Under the pieces are notes generated by a model. It had not been told where the DNA came from and ran no database searches. It saw nothing but the letters and a program-made list of their open reading frames with translations. Of a stretch of DNA of 37,416 nt, positions 31,808 through 37,416 are shown in pieces. The position numbers were made by a program, and so were the translations under genes. The DNA comes from a virus: IMG/VR virus record IMGVR_UViG_3300000313_000157, positions 1 to 37,416 of that record. One strand, given 5' to 3'. The stretch's first letter is position 1, and every line of letters starts with the position of its first letter.

Positions 31808-34366
31808 ATGAGTTTTGATTTAGAATTTGAAAATATAACCCCATGGAACGGGGCAAACGATACCGGCAAGGATGTTCGTCTTAAATGGCAACATAACCTT
31901 GAGAAGATTTCGGAAAACTTCACGCAAATAGATAAAGTTTTTCAATTCCTTGAATATGACGAGACGAATAAAGCTATTAAGGTGAACGGCAATCTATATG
32001 CAATGGGAGGGTTAACCGCTCAAGGTCAAGGCAAAAATACAACAGGCGGAATAGGTGGTGTTTCGGCATTTAAAGACTTGGTCGATATCTCTTTAGATGT
32101 TTTATCTGATGGCGATATCATATATTACGATAAGGCATCAAGCCATTGGAAAAATCGTGCCGGCAACTATTATGCAAAGAATGATGATCTTACGAATTTG
32201 GCAAGTAAGATTAGCACGCTTAATAACTACACCCATCCGACATATTCGCCCATTAATGCCGGCGGTACTCGCAATTTCCTAACAGGCTTTATAACTGACG
32301 GATTAGGGCACGTAACGAATGTGACAACGGCAGCCATGACCAAAGGTGATATTACCGGTTTATGGGGAGCAACAATTTGGGACTCAAACAATTTTAATCC
32401 GGCAGATAAGGCAAGTGCTACAGACCTAAATTCTTTTATCACCCGCTTTTCTAATTTCTTTTTGCTTTCAGGTTCCGGTACAGATGCTGACCCTTATACT
32501 GTTAAAGTAAACGGTAACCTCTATACAGCAGGCGGATTAACAGCACTCGGACAAGGTAAAAGCACCACCGGTGGCGGTGGCGTGTCTGCATTAGCTGATT
32601 GTGTAGATGTTGATTTCTCTACGTTGGCGGATGGTGATTTCATATATTATGATCTTGCCTTAAAACGCTGGAAAAATCGCCCGGAAGACTATTTCGCAAA
32701 AAAGTCCGATCTCAACATGTCTAATTGGAATGATGCATACAATTGGGGCAACCATGCCAACGTTGGTTATGCACTGGCTAGCTCACTAGCAAATTATCTT
32801 TCATTGAATGGTGGTACTTTAAGTAATAGGTTGCAAATAATAAAAACTCTTGGTGGCAATAATGCTTCAGATTTGCAACATTCAATGCAATTTGAAATAA
32901 AAAAGCATGATGATGAAAAGGCTCTTGCTATTGGTGTATTGGATAATGGTGTAGGTGTTATACAAGCGAAAGAAAGCGGTGTAGGGTATCAAGCTTTACT
33001 CTTAAATCCTGTTTTCGGTAACGTTGGCATAAATCTTGGCGGAACGGGAATTCCAACGCACGCCCTTGAGGTGAATGGCGAAGGTATGTTTAATGGCTGG
33101 ATTAGAACTCAAGGAAACGTTGGTTGGTACAATGAAACGTACCAAGGTGGATGGTATATGTCTGATTCTACATGGATACGTGCGTGGAATAGTAAAAATG
33201 TATATACACCTGGTGCAATGAGAGCTGATGGCGGATTTCAGGGTAATTTAGATGGTCAAGCAACATCCATATCTGGGTTCACATCTTCTAATGCTTCATC
33301 ATCTGTCGACACTAATAATGCCACATCAAATGGGTTATATTATTATACTGCAAACGGTCCTAGCGGTATGAGCACCAATGATGGAGGTTTATATGTTCAA
33401 GCCTATAATACTTCGTGGGTTGGTCAAATTGCACAAGATTATAGAAATGGTAGATTAGCCGTTAGAGGTAAAAATGACGGAACGTGGACAACATGGCTGC
33501 ATGTTTTAGATGAAGCAAATTACAATGCTTATGTACCCTCATTAACAGGTGCAGGAGCTTCTGGTAGCTGGAATATCATTGCAAACAAATCGGAATATAT
33601 TGGGAATGACAGCCAATATATGCGCTTCCATTGGAATGGTCAAGGTGGACAACCATCTTGGTTATGGGGAGGGAACGATGCAGGGAACATGTATGTTTGG
33701 AATCCTGCTAATTTTCATGTTTCAGATTCAGATAGAGTTTATCCTATTTCATCGAACCCAAACAATTCTCATCCAGGTTATGGCCTAAGAGTTTTTTATT
33801 CTTGGAATATAGGACAAGCAAAGAATGACTGTGCGGGATATTCAAATGGTATTACTATAGGATCACACCCCGGAGATACAGCTTATGGGTTTCAGATAGT
33901 ACAAAATATGTGGGATGATAATTTGTATTTTAGAAGATATAATTCAGGATGGCAATCTTGGCAAACCGTATATTCTACTGCAAATTTTAATCCGGGAAAT
34001 TATTTACCACTTACCGGTGGTACTTTAAACGGAAGCTTAACCGTCAATGGAAATATACTTGCAACCGGTGGAGTAACAGCCCTATCCGATATGCGATACA
34101 AGCATGTAATCCGCAAACGGAATATTAAGTTAGCGGATATTGCTAAAGCTCCGTTATTCGATTTTACGTTAAAGATTGGCAAAGACGATGCCACACATAT
34201 AGGTACCAGCGCACAATATTGGCAAGAGATATTACCGCAAGTCATTCGTGAGAATAAAGACATGTTGTCAATGGATTATGCTTCAGCAGCTTTGGCTTGC
34301 TGTATCAGCATGAGCCGTGAAATTGTAAAACTTAAAAAAAGATTGCAAGAGTATGAGTTACGATAG
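31808..34366 (+). CDS. Tail fibre with repeat modules and S74 autoprotease
   Basis: An 852-residue fibre. Residues about 58-128 and 233-302 are a diverged duplication (KVNGNLYAMGGLTAQGQGK versus KVNGNLYTAGGLTALGQGK; DGDIIYYDKASSHWKNR versus DGDFIYYDLALKRWKNR). A pyocin-knob-like region lies around 440-570. Near 737-756 comes another GGTLNGSLTVNGNILATGGV copy. The C-terminus (residues 758-852) is an S74 intramolecular chaperone: SDMRYK with Ser760 and the adjacent Lys as likely self-cleaving dyad, ending in a coiled helix. The domain helps trimer folding and is then released. This is the likely receptor-binding protein. Confidence 0.85.
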   Translation: MSFDLEFENITPWNGANDTGKDVRLKWQHNLEKISENFTQIDKVFQFLEYDETNKAIKVNGNLYAMGGLTAQGQGKNTTGGIGGVSAFKDLVDISLDVLSDGDIIYYDKASSHWKNRAGNYYAKNDDLTNLASKISTLNNYTHPTYSPINAGGTRNFLTGFITDGLGHVTNVTTAAMTKGDITGLWGATIWDSNNFNPADKASATDLNSFITRFSNFFLLSGSGTDADPYTVKVNGNLYTAGGLTALGQGKSTTGGGGVSALADCVDVDFSTLADGDFIYYDLALKRWKNRPEDYFAKKSDLNMSNWNDAYNWGNHANVGYALASSLANYLSLNGGTLSNRLQIIKTLGGNNASDLQHSMQFEIKKHDDEKALAIGVLDNGVGVIQAKESGVGYQALLLNPVFGNVGINLGGTGIPTHALEVNGEGMFNGWIRTQGNVGWYNETYQGGWYMSDSTWIRAWNSKNVYTPGAMRADGGFQGNLDGQATSISGFTSSNASSSVDTNNATSNGLYYYTANGPSGMSTNDGGLYVQAYNTSWVGQIAQDYRNGRLAVRGKNDGTWTTWLHVLDEANYNAYVPSLTGAGASGSWNIIANKSEYIGNDSQYMRFHWNGQGGQPSWLWGGNDAGNMYVWNPANFHVSDSDRVYPISSNPNNSHPGYGLRVFYSWNIGQAKNDCAGYSNGITIGSHPGDTAYGFQIVQNMWDDNLYFRRYNSGWQSWQTVYSTANFNPGNYLPLTGGTLNGSLTVNGNILATGGVTALSDMRYKHVIRKRNIKLADIAKAPLFDFTLKIGKDDATHIGTSAQYWQEILPQVIRENKDMLSMDYASAALACCISMSREIVKLKKRLQEYELR

Positions 34367-35360
34367 TGGTAAAATTGCCTCGCCTGTTTCTATATCAGAC
34401 GTTCAAAAGGCTTTAGGAGTATCGGCGAATGATTTAGCAACATTATGCAAATCGACAAACATAAATCCTTTCTCAAAATATAAGCCTGTGATTTTCAATA
34501 ACTATTTTCCGGTTACAGGAGATAACTATTGGAAAGCGGCAGATGGAAAAGCAGGTGTTATACTACCTCAATATAGCTCATTTGCTGATATGATCAATGC
34601 AATTAAGTCAAGTAGTACCAGGTGGTCACATCAACCTCCTACATCCATTTTCAGGCTTACTGATTTTAATGGATATAATGCAAATGCACAAAAGCCTGTT
34701 GGCTCTATTTCTTCTCTGTCAATACATAGAGGTGATGTGATCATGCAGACCATTAACTGCATTTATGATGATCATGAGGATAATTTAGGGCTTATCAATA
34801 TGGGGCTAGGTGACTATTATTTGTCACTTGCAATCATGAAATCAGACAGCGACACCACACCTGCATATCTTGCCAGCTCTCCATATACGGTGCAAGGCAC
34901 ACTTAATGCAGAAGTTCCGGTAATGATCATTAATGCTTATGCCAATGAATTGCCGGCCGGCACATATCCGATGTATCTGTTCTTTTCGTGGAAAGCGATG
35001 CCTTCATTAGATAGTCAAACATTTGTGCCTATTGATAACAGCATAGGAAGATTGACGATTGTCAATCTGACATCAATTACAGTATCGGCTGCTTACGATT
35101 CAGGCAATGAAGAATACATTACATATAAAGTTGTGATTGTCAACGGTGATACATCTACAAAGGTATTCAACAACAGTTATATGTGGTTCACGAATGATCC
35201 TCAAGGTAATTCAATTAACAAGCAAGTATCGCTTGGCACTGTTAGTGTTCCGGCAGGTCAAACCAAAACGCTGACAAGTAGAGTGAATGACCCGGCAGCA
35301 AGTCCCTGGGTTATTTTCTATGCAAACTCTATGATACAAGGGTCGGCTTCAGTAGATTAA
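34353..35360 (+). CDS. Tail accessory protein
   Basis: A 335-residue protein overlapping the fibre gene by 14 bases. It starts with SPVSISDVQKALGVSANDLA and FSKYKPVIFNNYF, a beginning I associate with tail-tip proteins of Bacteroidetes phages, then becomes beta-rich with Ig-like strands toward the C-terminus (TVSAAYDSGNEEYITYKVVI). Probably a second tail-tip or adhesin-like component partnering with the fibre. No enzymatic motif is seen. Confidence 0.6.
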   Translation: MSYDSGKIASPVSISDVQKALGVSANDLATLCKSTNINPFSKYKPVIFNNYFPVTGDNYWKAADGKAGVILPQYSSFADMINAIKSSSTRWSHQPPTSIFRLTDFNGYNANAQKPVGSISSLSIHRGDVIMQTINCIYDDHEDNLGLINMGLGDYYLSLAIMKSDSDTTPAYLASSPYTVQGTLNAEVPVMIINAYANELPAGTYPMYLFFSWKAMPSLDSQTFVPIDNSIGRLTIVNLTSITVSAAYDSGNEEYITYKVVIVNGDTSTKVFNNSYMWFTNDPQGNSINKQVSLGTVSVPAGQTKTLTSRVNDPAASPWVIFYANSMIQGSASVD

Positions 35361-35378
35361 TTTTTAATACATAAATAT

Positions 35379-35621
35379 ATGAATTTAGTTAAAACAAGTG
35401 AGAACACCACCAAGCAATATGCGAATGATGGTACAGTGAAAGAGCTTCTTACTGCTGCAAATTTTAATGTAGTAGATGGTACAACGAATTTGGGAAACAT
35501 AAATATTTCTCAAAACGGGTTCAATATGAACATTAATAATCTTTCTAATGTACCGATGGAAGATTTAGAGAACAAGATTTCAGAGTTCCTTAACAAATTA
35601 AAAACTACGACAGATGAATAA
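35379..35621 (+). CDS. Small hypothetical tail-region protein
   Basis: An 80-residue protein, Asn- and Thr-rich with a beta-like middle (LGNINISQNGFNMNINNLS) and a helical end. It overlaps the next gene by eight bases. It lies between tail and lysis genes and may be a minor virion protein. No family is recognised. Confidence 0.55.
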   Translation: MNLVKTSENTTKQYANDGTVKELLTAANFNVVDGTTNLGNINISQNGFNMNINNLSNVPMEDLENKISEFLNKLKTTTDE

Positions 35622-35961
35622 GTTACAAGCATTGCAGCTTCGCCCGATATTATCGAGCATTGACATTTCTAAAATGGAGAAAACAGATCAATTCAATATC
35701 ATTGATGATATTCTTTTGCTTGATGAAATTTCATCGGAAGCTCAAAAGCAAGTTGAAGCAGCTCTTAAGGGTATCGCTAAAGATGACAAAGAGAGCAAAG
35801 TTGCTGAAGCGAATAATATAATCAACGAAAAGTTTAGCAAAGAAGAGGTCGAACTAAAGAAAATATCGTCTGCCGCTTTCGATTTGATTCTCCAGCAAGA
35901 TATTATTTCAGCAGGTGGTAAAGCCTTATTGTATAAGCAGTTGAAAAAGTCTAAAAAATAA
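35614..35961 (+). CDS. Hypothetical helical protein
   Basis: A 115-residue protein, strongly helical and Lys/Glu-rich, without membrane segments or signal peptide. It overlaps the previous gene by eight bases and precedes the holin by 36 bases. It could be a tail or lysis accessory; nothing in the sequence decides. Confidence 0.55.
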   Translation: MNKLQALQLRPILSSIDISKMEKTDQFNIIDDILLLDEISSEAQKQVEAALKGIAKDDKESKVAEANNIINEKFSKEEVELKKISSAAFDLILQQDIISAGGKALLYKQLKKSKK

Positions 35962-35997
35962 AGTAACAACACAAACACAATTATAAAACACAACATT

Positions 35998-36474
35998 ATG
36001 AATTTACTTTTTATTTCCTACCTCTTTTCTGGGGATTTTCACAAAATGGCAATATGGTTGTTAGTTGCAGCCATATTGGCCATTATTCCAAATGTTGCTA
36101 GTGTCATTGACCTTAAGACAGGCATTAATACAAGCAAACGTTTAGGTATTTTCAAAACAACATCGTTTGGATTACGGCAGACAATCTCTAAAGACAGAGA
36201 CTATCTCATGTATTTCTTTCTTCTGTTCCTGATTGACTGTTGCTTAAGTTTCTTCATTGATTTTCCGGTGTTATGCATTTTATGTGCAGTAGCTGAAACC
36301 ATAATAGAGGTGATATCAATCCGGGAGAATCTAAGCAAAGGGCAGACTAACAATCATGATCCCATTGCATTAATGCAAACAATCGCCACCGCTTACGGTG
36401 ATGACAAAGCACAGAAGATTTTTGACATTATAAAAGACAAAACAAATGAAAGCAAGTCAACTACTGATCAATAA
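35998..36474 (+). CDS. Phage holin
   Basis: A 158-residue membrane protein with about three to four hydrophobic segments (LLFISYLF near residue 3-10, MAIWLLVAAILAIIPNVA near 17-35, YLMYFFLLFLIDCCLSFF near 70-87, VLCILCAVAETIIEVISI near 91-108) and a charged C-terminal 45 residues. Position and topology match Bacteroidetes phage holins, which permeabilise the inner membrane so the lysozyme can reach peptidoglycan. It overlaps the lysozyme gene by 29 bases. Confidence 0.75.
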   Translation: MNLLFISYLFSGDFHKMAIWLLVAAILAIIPNVASVIDLKTGINTSKRLGIFKTTSFGLRQTISKDRDYLMYFFLLFLIDCCLSFFIDFPVLCILCAVAETIIEVISIRENLSKGQTNNHDPIALMQTIATAYGDDKAQKIFDIIKDKTNESKSTTDQ

Positions 36475-36880
36475 GCTAAAAGAGTTTGAGGGCTGCAAAT
36501 TGGTAGCCTATCAAGATTCTGTCGGTGTATGGACTATTGGTATAGGTCATACAGCAGGAGTGAAGAAAGGTCAGAAAATCACTTTACAGCAGGCAGAAGT
36601 CCTGTGCAAAGGTGACTTACTAAAAGTTGAAACCTATCTCAATAGTTTGAAGATACCTTTTACTCAAGGTCAATTCGATGCGTTGTGCGATTTCGCTTTT
36701 AATTTTGGTAATGGAGCATTTGCAGAAAGTACCTTGTTAAAGAAAATCCGGATTAATATAAATGATAAAACAATACCATATCAGTTTACACGCTGGGTAT
36801 ATCAGAAGGGTAGTAAAATCCCTGTAAATGGATTGGTGACACGTCGTAATTGGGAGGCAATGAGATGGCAACAAAAATAA
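36446..36880 (+). CDS. GH24 phage lysozyme (T4-type endolysin)
   Basis: A 144-residue muramidase with the T4-type catalytic arrangement: LKEFEGCKLVAYQDSVGVWT with Glu15, Asp24 and Thr30, followed by IGIGHTAGV and a C-terminal VTRRNWEAMRW. It cuts the glycan strands of peptidoglycan. There is no signal peptide or SAR segment, so it depends on the holin for export. It overlaps the holin gene before it and the spanin gene after it. Confidence 0.93.
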   Translation: MKASQLLINKLKEFEGCKLVAYQDSVGVWTIGIGHTAGVKKGQKITLQQAEVLCKGDLLKVETYLNSLKIPFTQGQFDALCDFAFNFGNGAFAESTLLKKIRININDKTIPYQFTRWVYQKGSKIPVNGLVTRRNWEAMRWQQK

Positions 36881-37416
36881 GAATCATATTGGTAGCAGTC
36901 TTAATGGCTGCTACCTTCCTCTGCTCTTGCAGGAGCAAAGAAGCAGTAACGAAAGAGACAGCAGTTTCCAAGATAGAAAGTCGATCAATGGCAAAGGATA
37001 GCATTTCTACTAAAGAATCCTATTTGTCTGAAGATACAACATATTCCAATGAAGTGACAACTATTCATCATGTTGAATATGATACAAGCAAGGCAGGCAG
37101 TGACGGCAGACATCCGGTCAAATCGACAACCGATATAACTAAAAAATCACAAGCCGGCTCAAAAGGCAAAGCGTCTCAGTCCTCGACTATTACTCAAGTA
37201 CAAACAACAAAGAAAACAGACAAACAAAAAACGACAACCAATAAGCAAGCAAATCATAAAGTTACATCACAAGTGAAAGAGGTTAACAGCCTTATTACAA
37301 ATATTATATGGTTTTTATTTATAATTACCGCTATTGCAGTTGTAATATTTTTGTCTATAAAATATCGATCAAGGATTAGACCACTACTCAATAAAATATT
37401 ATCTTTGCTTGAGTAG
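36865..37416 (+). CDS. Putative unimolecular spanin (u-spanin)
   Basis: A 183-residue protein from the ATG at 36865, preceded by GGGAGGC (a TTG at 36850 would add five residues). The N-terminus is a lipoprotein signal ending LCSC with Cys22 as likely lipidated residue. The middle is a Ser/Thr/Lys/Gln-rich linker. A C-terminal transmembrane segment (about residues 143-165, IIWFLFIITAIAVVIFLSI) ends in an 18-residue basic tail. An outer-membrane lipid anchor plus an inner-membrane helix in one chain is the plan of T1 gp11-type spanins, which fuse the two membranes at lysis. It overlaps the lysozyme gene by 16 bases. No separate Rz/Rz1 pair is present. Confidence 0.7.
   Translation: MATKIRIILVAVLMAATFLCSCRSKEAVTKETAVSKIESRSMAKDSISTKESYLSEDTTYSNEVTTIHHVEYDTSKAGSDGRHPVKSTTDITKKSQAGSKGKASQSSTITQVQTTKKTDKQKTTTNKQANHKVTSQVKEVNSLITNIIWFLFIITAIAVVIFLSIKYRSRIRPLLNKILSLLE

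Noticed and set aside
31808-35360. Diversity-generating retroelement acting on the tail genes
   Set aside because: No reverse transcriptase, no template/variable repeat pair with adenine-specific changes was seen in the window.

Overview
The window reads as most of a tailed-phage or prophage genome from a Bacteroidales host (Bacteroides, Phocaeicola, Parabacteroides or a relative). Evidence for the host group: low-GC DNA, A-rich leaders with few Shine-Dalgarno sites, promoter -7 elements of the Bacteroidetes type TAnnTTTG, and a secreted protein of the Bacteroidetes DUF4468 type. A TP901-type tape measure, an HK97-like head module and a large terminase point to a long-tailed siphovirus. Protein families were assigned by reading motifs; no database search was run. 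No integrase, excisionase, transposase or CI-type repressor is visible. The window starts on an ATG and ends on a stop codon, so it may be cut from a longer element.

Layout. 1-3436 (+): two small regulators, then replication genes (a helicase-loader-like AAA+ ATPase and a VirE/SF3-like helicase-primase ATPase), mostly coupled by ATGA overlaps. 3437-3795: AT-rich noncoding DNA with repeated CATACTAC/GTAGTATG octamers, a candidate replication origin. 3796-6712 (+): small early or accessory genes, including an ASCH-like protein and two proteins ending in sliding-clamp-binding-like peptides. 6775-9927 (+): S49 protease, major capsid protein with a fused scaffold-like N-terminus, and a virion protein. 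10050-14447 (+): glycosyltransferase/Stealth-like protein, PLD-like protein, candidate small terminase and large terminase. 14448-20202: an accessory island between terminase and portal. It holds a structured 0.7 kb noncoding stretch, a minus-strand restriction-modification operon (XRE regulator, D12 adenine methylase, AlwI-type endonuclease), a secreted DUF4468-like protein with its own host-type promoter, and a two-gene unit encoding a membrane protein and a soluble protein. 20256-29867 (+): neck protein, portal, connectors, tail proteins and tape measure. 29971-37416 (+): distal tail, S74-type tail fibre, tail accessory proteins, holin, GH24 lysozyme and a putative unimolecular spanin.

The most striking pattern is regulatory. 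Four structural transcription units each begin with the same 35-nt element, GTCCTTTT-N19-TAnnTTTG, at 6718, 9990, 20205 and 29914. Three of the four lie directly behind an intrinsic terminator. This looks like a phage-specific late-promoter class in which GTCCTTTT replaces the host -33 TTTG. The LuxR-type regulator at 210-779 is a candidate activator, by inference only.
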